From Nostoc sp. LEGE 12450 (GTDB lineage: Bacteria > Cyanobacteriota > Cyanobacteriia > Cyanobacteriales > Nostocaceae): a DNA stretch of 47,763 nucleotides. The notes under the pieces were generated by a model. The model was given only the letters and a program-made list of their open reading frames with translations, was not told the origin of the DNA and did not search any database. The translations under genes were made by a program, and so were the position numbers. Shown here one piece after another: positions 9,111 through 17,909 of this stretch (the first letter of the stretch is position 1; every line of letters begins with the position of its first letter). The stretch lies in contig NZ_JADEXU010000053.1 of NCBI RefSeq assembly GCF_015206895.1, positions 1 through 47,763 of the forward strand. The letters are read 5' to 3'.

Positions 9111-12100
9111 ATGATTAATTTAGCAACTGATAGCACAAAATTGCAAACACAACTTGCGGATAAATACTTCAAATTACACCCTTCCATACAAAAAATTATC
9201 CAATTATTTTCGGTAGTTTATGCACCGATAGACAAAAATTCATTCGTAAGTTGTCTTAGTAAAATTGACGCTTTAGATGAAAACAATAAACTTTGGGTTA
9301 CTAAAACCCTCAGTTTCCAAATTGATAAATTGTTAAAAGCAGGCTTGTTAATACAGGAAAGCAGGCAAGGCGCTGAATGTCATCCGTTACTCACAGAAAT
9401 TGCTACTCGCCATGCTGTACAAACCGGACAGTTTGAAACCCTCGTCACAGCAGTAGAGGAGAAGCTACCAATACGTACTCACTGGAACAGAGATTCTCGG
9501 ATATTCTACAGCTTACGCCAGTGTATCAGAGAAATCCGCATTGGTATTTATCGTCAAGACCTTAGTTTTATTAATCAGCAAATTGAAGCTTATCAGAAGT
9601 ACAGTGATAGCGAAGAAAAAATAGTAATAGAAGATATCTTTGAGCAGATATACAATAATCCATTTGATGCAGATTGGTTTAACACCCTACCACAAGGATT
9701 ATATGAAAGTGGTATATCCAGTATCCTCTTCAATTCAGCCTTAAAATTATCTGCTTCTGAAGATGCGTTGATGCTGCTGGAAGAAGAATGCTCTAACAGT
9801 GAAAAACATTGCTCAGATTATCTACATCTGATTTTGACAGAACAACTGTTGTTACAGGGTTGTACCCAAGAAGCACAAGAAAGTCTGGGGCGGATATCAA
9901 ATGAATATCAAAATAACGCTGCGATCTTTTGGGGTTGGTTAAGTTTTCTGCGGGGTGATAATGAACAAGCTATCAAATATTATAAAGATGCCCTGAAAGC
10001 CATCAAAAAGGCTACAGGCAAACGCCAAATATATTTCAATACAATTGGTGGCTTATTTTTTATCCTCGCACTTTTAAAAGATGGTTCAGCGCAAAGCCTC
10101 CGCGAAGCAGAAGAATATACCAGTTTGATGTCCCGTCAATCAGATCATTGGCTCAGGTTCACTTATGGCAGACTGAAAATGGTACTGCAAGTCCACCAAG
10201 GTGATATTACTCAAAAACAATTTGTAGTCAGCGGTCATATTTCTTCCGTAGAAGAAGAAAATAGCTTACAAACATTGTTTTGTTCGCTATGCCTTTACTG
10301 GATGGATGCTGAGAGTGCTAAAAAACGCTTACCTAATTTACTAGAACCATTGTATCGGCGATCGCTCGCCTCTGGTTATCACTGGTTGGCAATGGAAACC
10401 GCAGAACTTCTATCCAGGCTAAAACCAAGTAGTAACTATAATAAACTTGCAGAGGCACTGCGAGAAGATAGCAATATTCAAACTATCGTAGACTTAATTC
10501 GACCCCAAGAAGCTTGGGAAATGTGCCTCAATGCCCTGGCAAATCTTCAAAAAGAACCACAAACACCAGGAAAACCAGAATCTGAACTACGTTTAGCATG
10601 GTTCATAACCTTCTATCCCAGCAGATGTGTCTTACAACCACGAGAACAAAAAGTTAATGCCAAAGGAGAATGGAGTAAAGGTCGCCCCATAGCCCTCAAG
10701 CGTCTGAATAGTGCATTATCTGAGTTTGATTACATCACACCCCAAGATATGCGGGTATGTAGTTGTATTGAGACATATAGTGATGGCTATTACGGCAAAG
10801 TTGATTATACCTTCGGTGAAAAAGCCATCTCTGCTTTAATTGGACACCCGTTGGTTTTTTGGGAAGATACACCTACTATCCGTGTAGAAATTGTCAAGGG
10901 AGAGCCAGAACTACTAGTTAAAAAAGAAAAACTTGGCCGTCTCACTTTGGAATTTTCTCCCAAATTACCAGAATCACAGAATATTCTGCATATCAAAGAA
11001 ACCCCAACCCGCATCAAAGTCATTGAAATTACTGCCGAACACAGACGCATTGCAGAGATTATTGGTATAGATAATAAATTAAATGTGCCTGCGATCGCAG
11101 AGAAACAAGTTTTAGCAGCCATTAATGCCGTCTCTGGCATCGTCACTGTACATTCTGACATTGGTGGCGGTTCAGAAGGTGCAGAAGAAGTACCCGCCCA
11201 GACTCTACCCCATATTCATCTTTTACCTGCCAATGCCGGCTTGAAAATCAGCCTTTTGTCGCGCCCCTTTGCCCAAGGTGGCCCCTACTACCGTCCTGGT
11301 ACAGGTGGTGAAACTGTAATTGCCGAGATTGAGGGTAAACGTCTCCAAACCAGACGAAATCTGTCTGAAGAAAAGCAACTTGCCAAAGACGCTGTAGCCG
11401 CCTGCGCCACCTTGACTCAAACTGAAGAACAAGATGGTGAATGGATTATAGACGATCCCGAAGACTGTTTAGAACTGCTGCTAGAACTGCAAACACTGGG
11501 AAATAACGTAGTCATCGAATGGCCACAAGGAGAAAAACTGCGTGTTAGCCATAATGCCGACTTGAAAGACTTTAATTTATCAATTCAACGTCAGCAAGAC
11601 TGGTTTACAGCCACAGGGGAGTTGAAATTGAATAACGACTTAGTGCTGGATATGCAGCAACTACTAGAACTATTAGAGAAAACCCCCAGCCGATTTATTC
11701 CCCTTGGTGATGGTCAATTTTTGGCTTTAACTCAAGTTTTTCGAAAACGCCTCGACGAATTACGGATGTTTTCGGAAAAACATAGTAAAGGTATTCGTTT
11801 TCACCCATTAGCAACATTAGGGTTAGAAGATTTTGTTGATGAGGTAGGTAAGGTAAAAGCAGATAAACACTGGAAAACACATATCCAGCGTCTTAAGGAG
11901 GTGCAAAACCTCCAGCCGGAACTGCCATCTACCCTTCAAGCAGAACTACGTGACTACCAGATGGAAGGTTTTTGTTGGCTGGCGCGGCTAGCACATTGGG
12001 GTGTGGGTGCTTGTTTAGCAGACCAAATGGGACTCGGTAAGACCTTGCAAGCATTGGCGGTCATTCTCAGAAATGCCCATGAAGGGCCAACCCTAATTAT

Positions 12101-13322
12101 TGCCCCCACTTCTGTATGTATGAATTGGGTGAGTGAAGCGCAGAAATTTGCCCCAACTCTCAATATTATTCAATTTTCTGGTGCTAACCGCCAAAAATTA
12201 TTGGATGGTTTACAACCTTTAGATATGTTGGTATGCAGCTATGGTTTATTACAGCAGGAAGAAGTAGCGCAAATGCTTGCTCAGATACAGTGGCAAACTA
12301 TTGTTCTGGATGAAGCCCAAGCGATTAAAAATATGACCACCAAACGTTCTCAAGCAGCCATGAACCTAAAATCTAATTTTAAGTTGCTGACTACTGGGAC
12401 TCCCATTGAAAATCACCTGGGTGAGTTGTGGAATTTGTTCCGCTTTATTAATCCTGGGTTATTGGGTTCTTTTGAAAGCTTCAATCAACGCTTTGCTACC
12501 CCCATTGAAAAATATCAAGATAAACTTGCACGTAATAAACTCAAAAAACTTATTCAACCATTTCTGTTGCGGCGGACAAAAAATCAGGTGTTAGAAGAGT
12601 TGCCATCTCGTACCGAAATTCTCCTTCATGTAGAGTTAAGTCGAGAAGAAAAGGCATTCTATGAAGCATTGCGCCGTCAGGCAATATCTAAACTGACCGA
12701 AAGTGATGCAGAAGCAGGAAAGAAACATTTGCAGGTTTTAGCTGAGATTATGAAACTGCGTCGCGCTTGCTGTAATCCTAGTTTAGTGATGCCTGGTACT
12801 GAATTACCCAGTTCTAAGTTGCAACTTTTTGGTGAGGTGCTAGGTGAACTGCTGGAAAATCGTCATAAAGCGTTAGTGTTTAGTCAGTTTGTTGACCATT
12901 TGCACATCATCCGCGATTACCTCGAACAGCAAGGTATTAATTATCAATATCTAGATGGCAGTACTTCAGTGGCAGAGCGCAAAAAACGGGTCGATGCGTT
13001 CCAAGCTGGTTCAGGGGATGTATTTCTGATTAGTCTCAAAGCAGGGGGGACAGGACTTAATCTAACTGCGGCTGATTATGTGATTCATACAGACCCTTGG
13101 TGGAATCCCGCAGTGGAAGACCAAGCCTCAGACCGCGCCCATCGGATTGGGCAACAACGCCCGGTGACAATTTATCGCTTAGTAGCAAAGGATACTATTG
13201 AAGAAAAAATTGTGGAATTACATCACCAGAAACGAGATTTGGCAGATAGCCTGCTGGAAGGTACTGAGATGAGTGGCAAGATATCAACAGAAGCCTTGCT
13301 ACAGTTAATTAGTGAAAGTTAG
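9111..13322 (+). CDS. SNF2-family DEAD/DEAH ATPase (helicase-like)
   Basis: A 1403-residue protein. Residues 1 to about 470 are helical, TPR-like; about 470-930 is a region resembling the SNF2-associated domain of bacterial relatives; from about 940 comes a complete SNF2 motor. Motif I is DQMGLGKT (from D971), motif II DEAQ (D1067), motif III TGTPIENHLGELW, and the C-lobe has SLKAGGTGLNLTAADYV, DPWWNP and AHRIGQ (H1344). All ATPase motifs are intact. SNF2 enzymes are dsDNA translocases that remodel protein-DNA or RNA polymerase complexes rather than unwinding DNA. No own zinc finger is visible; the SWIM finger is supplied by the gene upstream. The stop lies 5 bp before a dispersed repeat element. 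Confidence 0.94.
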   Translation: MINLATDSTKLQTQLADKYFKLHPSIQKIIQLFSVVYAPIDKNSFVSCLSKIDALDENNKLWVTKTLSFQIDKLLKAGLLIQESRQGAECHPLLTEIATRHAVQTGQFETLVTAVEEKLPIRTHWNRDSRIFYSLRQCIREIRIGIYRQDLSFINQQIEAYQKYSDSEEKIVIEDIFEQIYNNPFDADWFNTLPQGLYESGISSILFNSALKLSASEDALMLLEEECSNSEKHCSDYLHLILTEQLLLQGCTQEAQESLGRISNEYQNNAAIFWGWLSFLRGDNEQAIKYYKDALKAIKKATGKRQIYFNTIGGLFFILALLKDGSAQSLREAEEYTSLMSRQSDHWLRFTYGRLKMVLQVHQGDITQKQFVVSGHISSVEEENSLQTLFCSLCLYWMDAESAKKRLPNLLEPLYRRSLASGYHWLAMETAELLSRLKPSSNYNKLAEALREDSNIQTIVDLIRPQEAWEMCLNALANLQKEPQTPGKPESELRLAWFITFYPSRCVLQPREQKVNAKGEWSKGRPIALKRLNSALSEFDYITPQDMRVCSCIETYSDGYYGKVDYTFGEKAISALIGHPLVFWEDTPTIRVEIVKGEPELLVKKEKLGRLTLEFSPKLPESQNILHIKETPTRIKVIEITAEHRRIAEIIGIDNKLNVPAIAEKQVLAAINAVSGIVTVHSDIGGGSEGAEEVPAQTLPHIHLLPANAGLKISLLSRPFAQGGPYYRPGTGGETVIAEIEGKRLQTRRNLSEEKQLAKDAVAACATLTQTEEQDGEWIIDDPEDCLELLLELQTLGNNVVIEWPQGEKLRVSHNADLKDFNLSIQRQQDWFTATGELKLNNDLVLDMQQLLELLEKTPSRFIPLGDGQFLALTQVFRKRLDELRMFSEKHSKGIRFHPLATLGLEDFVDEVGKVKADKHWKTHIQRLKEVQNLQPELPSTLQAELRDYQMEGFCWLARLAHWGVGACLADQMGLGKTLQALAVILRNAHEGPTLIIAPTSVCMNWVSEAQKFAPTLNIIQFSGANRQKLLDGLQPLDMLVCSYGLLQQEEVAQMLAQIQWQTIVLDEAQAIKNMTTKRSQAAMNLKSNFKLLTTGTPIENHLGELWNLFRFINPGLLGSFESFNQRFATPIEKYQDKLARNKLKKLIQPFLLRRTKNQVLEELPSRTEILLHVELSREEKAFYEALRRQAISKLTESDAEAGKKHLQVLAEIMKLRRACCNPSLVMPGTELPSSKLQLFGEVLGELLENRHKALVFSQFVDHLHIIRDYLEQQGINYQYLDGSTSVAERKKRVDAFQAGSGDVFLISLKAGGTGLNLTAADYVIHTDPWWNPAVEDQASDRAHRIGQQRPVTIYRLVAKDTIEEKIVELHHQKRDLADSLLEGTEMSGKISTEALLQLISES

Positions 13323-13325
13323 CTA

Positions 13326-13582
13326 TTAAGTAAATTGGCACAATAAAATCAAACTAAACCTCATCTATGTTAAAACCTAGAGTTTTTTAAAAGATAGATA
13401 TATTGATGTAGGTTGGGTGGAGTGAAACGCAACCCAACATTACCACCAAATTTTATGTTGGGTTACTACAAAACTAAGGTTCTCAAGGTAGACGAGGTTT
13501 ATGTAAAGAAAAATGAATTAGCCTAAAACCCTATTGCCTATTGCCTTATCCCAACGAAAATTATTTACGCCAACTTACTTAA
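13326..13582. mobile_element. Non-autonomous MITE-like element with 14-bp terminal inverted repeats
   Basis: Termini TTAAGTAAATTGGC (13326-13339) and the complement of TTAAGTAAGTTGGC (13569-13582) are inverted repeats with one mismatch. The inside has no reading frame. It also carries the module 13369-13447, an inverted copy of 6653-6727. The left end is repeated at 6744-6773. No clear target duplication was identified. Confidence 0.6.
13408..13470. repeat. GTAGGTTGGGT palindromic element, copy B (incomplete)
   Basis: Starts GTAGGTTGGGTGGAGTGAAA like the complement of copy A and contains ACCCAACAT...ATGTTGGGT, but the right outer arm is lost. It sits inside the 13326-13582 element. Confidence 0.7.
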
Positions 13583-13740
13583 CTTAAGATGTATTACTAT
13601 CAACATAGAGCAGAAATAATTGACGAGCCAAGTATATACGCAATACAATTATCGTAGTAGAACCTAACGATAGAGTTAATTAAAATAATTTGCCCAGAGA
13701 ATAAAGACAAGCAATATTTAAAGATAATTTGGACAAAAAA

Positions 13741-14091
13741 ATGAACGCCAAAATTATTGCTTTGTTGGGAATTACCGCAGCTTTTACAAGCTTAGGAAGC
13801 CAGGTGTACGCCCAGTCACCAGCATCAAGCTTAAATTCAGGACAATACAGATTAACTGGTGATTCTCTAGTCGGAATTGATAATAGAACAGCCCAAGATG
13901 ACTTTGGAAAGTTTTTTGAGCAAACTAATCCATCAACAATCTCTAACAATAATAGAACAGACAAAACTCCAGTCAAAATCCACTTTAACGAGACATTATC
14001 ACAGCCAGACACTTCTGTTTTCTTAACACCCGCTCAGTCTGGCAATGACAATGATGGATTGCAAGTACAGTTAGATTTAGGGAGAGAATAA
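13741..14091 (+). CDS. Small secreted protein of unknown function
   Basis: About 116 residues from the ATG at 13741; an in-frame TTG 12 bp upstream is less likely. A signal peptide is clear: MNAKIIALLGITAAFTSLG followed by a cleavage motif VYA before QSPASS. The mature part (about 90 residues) is polar, rich in Asn, Asp, Ser and Thr, has no Cys, and ends LQVQLDLGRE. I do not recognise a domain. It stands alone between two repeat-rich gaps. Confidence 0.72.
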   Translation: MNAKIIALLGITAAFTSLGSQVYAQSPASSLNSGQYRLTGDSLVGIDNRTAQDDFGKFFEQTNPSTISNNNRTDKTPVKIHFNETLSQPDTSVFLTPAQSGNDNDGLQVQLDLGRE

Positions 14092-14120
14092 TCAGGTATA
14101 AAGTTGAGCTTGCCGCGCTA

Positions 14121-14320
14121 GTAGGTTGGGTGGAGGCTTTGCGTAACCCAACATTCTGATATATTAGGACTTACGCACGAGTTACGGAATAACGTAGACA
14201 CGAAGTGGCTTGCCGCAGGCTACCACAGAGGCACAGAGGGCACAGAGAAATCAGAGTTTGAGAGATAATTTGCGTAAGTCCTATATTATGTTGGGTTGCG
14301 CTCCGCTTCACCCAAACTAC
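14121..14320. repeat. GTAGGTTGGGT palindromic element, copy C, interrupted
   Basis: The left half (14121-14159) and right half (14289-14320, ending CACCCAAACTAC) together rebuild the same palindrome as copy A. They are separated by a smaller element at 14167-14281 flanked by a 7-bp duplication. Confidence 0.8.
14167..14281. mobile_element. MITE with 11-bp TIRs and 7-bp target duplication
   Basis: Inverted termini GGACTTACGCA (14167-14177) and TGCGTAAGTCC (14271-14281) enclose about 115 bp without a reading frame. The heptamer TATATTA flanks both sides (14160-14166 and 14282-14288), the footprint of a transposition event. Removing the element and one heptamer restores the host palindrome. Confidence 0.85.
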
Positions 14321-14340
14321 GTTTAATGCACTGGGTTGCG

Positions 14341-14373
14341 AGATCCCCGGCTTTTTTAAGAAGTGGGGGATCT
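14341..14373. repeat. AGATCCCC/GGGGATCT hairpin
   Basis: A 33-bp imperfect hairpin whose loop contains CTTTTTTAAGAAG. It resembles a palindrome dispersed in cyanobacterial intergenic regions. It could act as a terminator only weakly because no T-run follows it. Confidence 0.7.
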
Positions 14374-14396
14374 GAACACCTTAATGACATTAACCA

Positions 14397-14518
14397 CTAG
14401 TGGTCTATCGCATTAATTTTGCTAGGTTTGTAGTGAGCGATTTATCGCTCAAATCAAGGACTAAAGTCCTTACTACGAACTTTTATAACCCATCAGAATG
14501 AATGACATAGACCACTAG
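14397..14518. repeat. 122-bp element with 12-bp TIRs and internal cloverleaf
   Basis: Perfect terminal inverted repeats CTAGTGGTCTAT (14397-14408) and ATAGACCACTAG (14507-14518). Inside (14430-14476) is a three-way-junction sequence: outer stem GTAGT/ACTAC, one hairpin GAGCGAT-TT-ATCGCTC and another AAGGACT-AA-AGTCCTT. No coding potential. Confidence 0.75.
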
Positions 14519-14682
14519 CTTAATTAAGGAAATAATTGAGGGTTTGAAACCCACGGAGGTGGGTTTTGAGTGTATAGTTGCGATTCCTAACTACCCTTTT
14601 AACTAAATCCGCTTTCCTGAGTCGGTAATTCTGCAATCATTTTGCAGTAAAATTAATCGTCTAGATACAGGAGGGCTTTGAG

Positions 14683-16035
14683 ATGACTCGTGTCATCATT
14701 GTGCGCCACGGTCAAAGTGGTTATAACACCGAGCGGCGTATTCAGGGACGCACTGATGCGTCAACATTAACCGAGAAAGGTCGTAACGATGCCAGTAAAG
14801 CTGGCAAAGCCCTCAGCAATATTTCATTTAATGCTATTTACAGCAGTCCTCTGCAACGAGCAAAACACACAGCAGATATTATTCATAGTGAGTTAGCTAC
14901 TCATTCCGAACAATCTGCTGTAATTCAAGTTTCTGATTTACTACTAGAAATCGACCTTCCTTTATGGGAAGCACTGCTAACTGCTGAAGTTAAGCAAAAA
15001 TTTGCCGAAGACTACCGCACTTGGCATCAACGCCCAGACGAACTGCGGATGCTGCTAAATGATGCACAAGGAACAAGAGAACATTTTCCTGTTCTTGCTT
15101 TATATGAACAAGCGCGGCAGTTTTGGCAAGAAATTTTGTCTCAGCATCAAGGCGAAACTATTCTGATAGTGGGACATAACGGCATTAATCGCGCCCTGAT
15201 TAGTACAGCCTTGGGAATCCCTGCAAGTCGCTACCATTCCATACAGCAATCTAACTGTGGCATCAGCGTACTTAATTTTGCTGGGGGATTGGGCGAACCA
15301 GTCCAGCTAGAATCTTTAAATCAGACGCAACATACAGGAGAAACTTTACCCTCATTGCGACCAGATCATCAAGGAGTCAGGTTGTTGCTAGTGCGTCACG
15401 GCGAAACCGACTGGAATCGCCAAACCAGGTTTCAAGGACAAATTGATGTCCCCCTCAATGACAACGGTAGACAACAATCGCAAAAAGCAGGCGAATTTCT
15501 CCAAGAGGTAGCGATTGATTTTGCAGTAAGTAGCACAATGCTGCGCCCGAAAGAAACAGCCGAGATTATCTTAAAACAGCATCCTAATGTAAAGTTAGAC
15601 TTGCAAGATGGTTTAAGAGAAATCAGCCACGGACTCTGGGAAGGAAAATTAGAAACAGAAATAGAACAAGAGTTTCCCGGAGAGTTGCAGCGCTGGCGCT
15701 TAGTACCCGCCCAAGTACAAATGCCTGAAGGGGAAAATTTACAAGAGGTTTGGGAACGCAGCGTTGCAGCTTGGCAATCAATTGTAGAAGCAGCATTAAC
15801 CAATCAATTCAAAACTGTATTAGTAGTAGCTCATGACGCTACAAATAAAACTCTACTTTGTCACATTCTCGGTTTATCGCTAGAGAATTTCTGGAATTTC
15901 CGTCAGGGTAATGGCGCAGTCAGCGTTATCGACTACCCTTCTGGAATCAATGGTTTACCAGTATTGCAAGCGATGAACATCACCGCTCACTTTGGTGGAG
16001 GCGTACTAGATAAAACAGCAGCAGGAGCATTGTAA
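14683..16035 (+). CDS. Two-domain histidine phosphatase (phosphoglycerate-mutase-like)
   Basis: A 450-residue tandem fusion of two histidine phosphatase domains. The first has VRHGQSGYN with H9 as presumed phospho-acceptor and VGHNGINRALI for its second His. The second, from about residue 230, has VRHGETDWN (H239) and VVAHDATNKTLL. Both therefore keep the catalytic His pair. A strong AGGAGG (14669-14674) precedes the ATG at proper distance. Such proteins are often annotated as phosphoglycerate mutase; cofactor-independent phosphoserine phosphatases of photosynthetic bacteria belong to the same superfamily, so serine biosynthesis is possible. The two-domain form is frequent in cyanobacteria. 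The substrate cannot be decided here. Confidence 0.9.
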   Translation: MTRVIIVRHGQSGYNTERRIQGRTDASTLTEKGRNDASKAGKALSNISFNAIYSSPLQRAKHTADIIHSELATHSEQSAVIQVSDLLLEIDLPLWEALLTAEVKQKFAEDYRTWHQRPDELRMLLNDAQGTREHFPVLALYEQARQFWQEILSQHQGETILIVGHNGINRALISTALGIPASRYHSIQQSNCGISVLNFAGGLGEPVQLESLNQTQHTGETLPSLRPDHQGVRLLLVRHGETDWNRQTRFQGQIDVPLNDNGRQQSQKAGEFLQEVAIDFAVSSTMLRPKETAEIILKQHPNVKLDLQDGLREISHGLWEGKLETEIEQEFPGELQRWRLVPAQVQMPEGENLQEVWERSVAAWQSIVEAALTNQFKTVLVVAHDATNKTLLCHILGLSLENFWNFRQGNGAVSVIDYPSGINGLPVLQAMNITAHFGGGVLDKTAAGAL

Positions 16036-16046
16036 AGAAGTGAGGA

Positions 16047-16216
16047 GTAGAGAGGCGATTAATCGCCTCTCTACAAGAGTAAGGAATAAAGTTAGGAGTG
16101 AAAAATATGAGTGATGAATAAAGTTAAAAATGATGAGCAAGGAACAAATAACTGATAATTTCTAACTCCTCTACAGACGCGATTAATCGCGTCTCTCCTA
16201 ACTCCTAACTTTATTC
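16047..16216. repeat. Palindrome cluster between phosphatase and dihydroorotase genes
   Basis: Contains a 28-bp perfect palindrome at 16047-16074 (core GAGGCGATTAATCGCCTC), a related 20-bp palindrome at 16175-16194 (AGACGCGATTAATCGCGTCT), and outer inverted arms AATAAAGTTAGGAG / CTCCTAACTTTATT (about 16085-16098 and 16201-16214). No coding potential. Confidence 0.8.
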
Positions 16217-16239
16217 TTAACTCCTAACTAAAAAGTTTT

Positions 16240-17544
16240 ATGACTGAACTGCTGCAAAAAGTACGGGTGATTGACCCAGTTTCTGAAATCGACGAACTCT
16301 TTGATGTGCTGATTGCTGATGGTTATATCCAAGAAGTGGCTTCGCACATTGCTGATATTCATCCCAATACTCAAATTAGAAATTGTCAGGGATTAGTTCT
16401 CGGCCCTGGGTTAGTGGATTTGTACAGCCACTCCGGTGAACCAGGATTTGAAGAACGGGAAACCCTATTGTCTTTTTTACACGCTGCTACTGCTGGCGGC
16501 TTTACCAGAGTTAGCATTTTACCCGATACATCCCCAGCTATTGATAACCCTGCACTTGTGGCACAGTTGCAGCAGAAGAGGGCAGAGGGGCAGAGGAGCA
16601 GAGGGGTAGAGGAGAATTTGTCTCCCTTGCTCCCCTGCTCCCCTGCTCCTCTACTTCATATCTGGGGTGCTATCACCCTAGATGTTGCTGGAAACCAAAT
16701 GACAGAATTAGCAGATTTAGCGTCTGCTGGAGTTGTTGGTTTTAGCGATGGTAAGCCCTTGGAAAATTTGGCGTTGGTGCGGCGAGTGTTAGAGTATCTC
16801 CAGCCGTTGGGCAAACCAGTCGCATTTTGGCCGAGCGATCGCCAGTTAACTGCAAATGGTGTAATGAGAGAAGGGCCAGATGCACTCCGTTTCGGTTTAC
16901 CCCCAATACCCGCCAGCGCAGAAACTACTGCGATCGCAGCAATGCTTGAATTGGTTGCAGCCATCGGTACACCAGTCCACATCATGCGCGTCTCCACATC
17001 TCGCAGCGTAGAATTAATCGCCTCAGCCAAGGCTGCTGGTTTACCCATCACCGCCAGCACCACCTGGATGCACCTTTTACTTGATACAAAAGCAGTTAAG
17101 AGTTATCACACTAGCTTGCATTTAGACCCGCCTTTAGGAAATCCGCGTGATGTTGCGGCGTTACGTGCAGGGGTACGTGCAGGTGTGATCGATGCGATCG
17201 CTATCGATCACACACCCTACAGCTACGAAGAAAAAGTCCAAGCTTTTGCCGAAGCCCCTCCAGGAGCAATTGGTTTAGAGTTAGCATTACCCTTGCTGTG
17301 GCAATATCTCGTTGAAACTGAGGAATTTACAGCTTTAGAATTATGGCGGGCATTAAGTACCCGTCCAGCAAAATGTTTGGGGCAAGAAGTCAGTGCAATT
17401 CTACCTCATCAACCAGCAGAACTTACTTTATTTGACCCCCAGCAAATCTGGAAAGTTGAACGAAAAAGTCTTTATACACTTTCACAAAATACACCTTGGT
17501 TAGGACAACAGTTAAAGGGTCATGTTGTGCAAACCTGGTGTTAA
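16240..17544 (+). CDS. pyrC: Dihydroorotase-like amidohydrolase, probably without catalytic metal site
   Basis: A 434-residue protein with a dihydroorotase framework: DLYSHSGEPGFEERETL, GGFTRVSILPDTSPAIDNP and AIDHTPYS match the conserved blocks of PyrC. However the metal ligands are largely replaced: the HxH motif (DxHxH) reads DLYSH with Tyr for the first His, the HxxH block reads HIMRVST with Arg, the HH pair reads WMH, and only the Asp of IAIDHTPY remains. It may be a non-catalytic partner or scaffold for aspartate transcarbamylase, as with inactive PyrC' proteins of pseudomonads, or a divergent enzyme; another dihydroorotase would then be needed elsewhere. Residues about 112-138 come from an in-frame repeat insertion. 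Confidence 0.83.
   Translation: MTELLQKVRVIDPVSEIDELFDVLIADGYIQEVASHIADIHPNTQIRNCQGLVLGPGLVDLYSHSGEPGFEERETLLSFLHAATAGGFTRVSILPDTSPAIDNPALVAQLQQKRAEGQRSRGVEENLSPLLPCSPAPLLHIWGAITLDVAGNQMTELADLASAGVVGFSDGKPLENLALVRRVLEYLQPLGKPVAFWPSDRQLTANGVMREGPDALRFGLPPIPASAETTAIAAMLELVAAIGTPVHIMRVSTSRSVELIASAKAAGLPITASTTWMHLLLDTKAVKSYHTSLHLDPPLGNPRDVAALRAGVRAGVIDAIAIDHTPYSYEEKVQAFAEAPPGAIGLELALPLLWQYLVETEEFTALELWRALSTRPAKCLGQEVSAILPHQPAELTLFDPQQIWKVERKSLYTLSQNTPWLGQQLKGHVVQTWC
16572..16652. repeat. GCAGAGG-type short tandem repeat inside a coding region
   Basis: The upper strand is purine-rich (GAGGGCAGAGGGGCAGAGGAG) and then becomes its approximate complement (CTCCCCTGCTCCCCTGCTCC), an inverted pair of heptamer-like repeats usually seen between genes. 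Here it lies in frame in the dihydroorotase-like gene and encodes QKRAEGQRSRGVEEN and LSPLLPCSPAPLL. Confidence 0.8.
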
Positions 17545-17547
17545 TAC

Positions 17548-17686
17548 AGCAGTTTTCTTTTGCATGAGGTACAAAGTCACTGGTTTTGAGGCAGGAGGCA
17601 GGAGGCAGGAGGCAAGAGGCAGGAGGGAGAAGAATAATTTGATTTCTGAATCCTTGGTTTTGTACCTCATTTAGCTGCAAACTGCT
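17548..17686. repeat. MITE-like inverted repeat carrying heptamer repeats
   Basis: Outer arms AGCAGTTT / AAACTGCT and inner arms TGAGGTACAAA / TTTGTACCTCA enclose a run of GGCAGGA heptamers (about 17589-17630). It lies just after the dihydroorotase stop. No reading frame of its own. Confidence 0.75.
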
Positions 17687-17909
17687 CTAAATGCAAAACA
17701 ATTTGTATTTGTAATCTATCAAAAAGTAGTTCGGCACGACCGGGTTTTAGTGTTTCTAAATAGAGTCACTGAGAGTATATTTTCATCTTGTGAGTTAACC
17801 CAGAATTAACAAGCTAAATTATCATTTTTTTAAACTTAAGATAGATTGGCATTACTGCCTGAATTGCTAAATTAAGAATTGATGTAAAGTAGAAGAGGTT
17901 TATCGAAAA
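17687..17909. other. Gene-free leader of the pentapeptide lipoprotein gene
   Basis: AT-rich; I see no gene and no clear promoter or terminator. AGAGGTTTATCG just before 17910 gives a plausible ribosome site. Confidence 0.5.

Noticed and set aside
13326..13582. Complete insertion sequence
   Set aside because: Terminal inverted repeats are present but there is no transposase frame, so it is at most a non-autonomous element.
16030..16050. Yfr1-type small RNA (ACTCCTCAC motif on the minus strand)
   Set aside because: Only part of the motif matches and it lies in a common GTGAGGAGT intergenic repeat, without the flanking stems.
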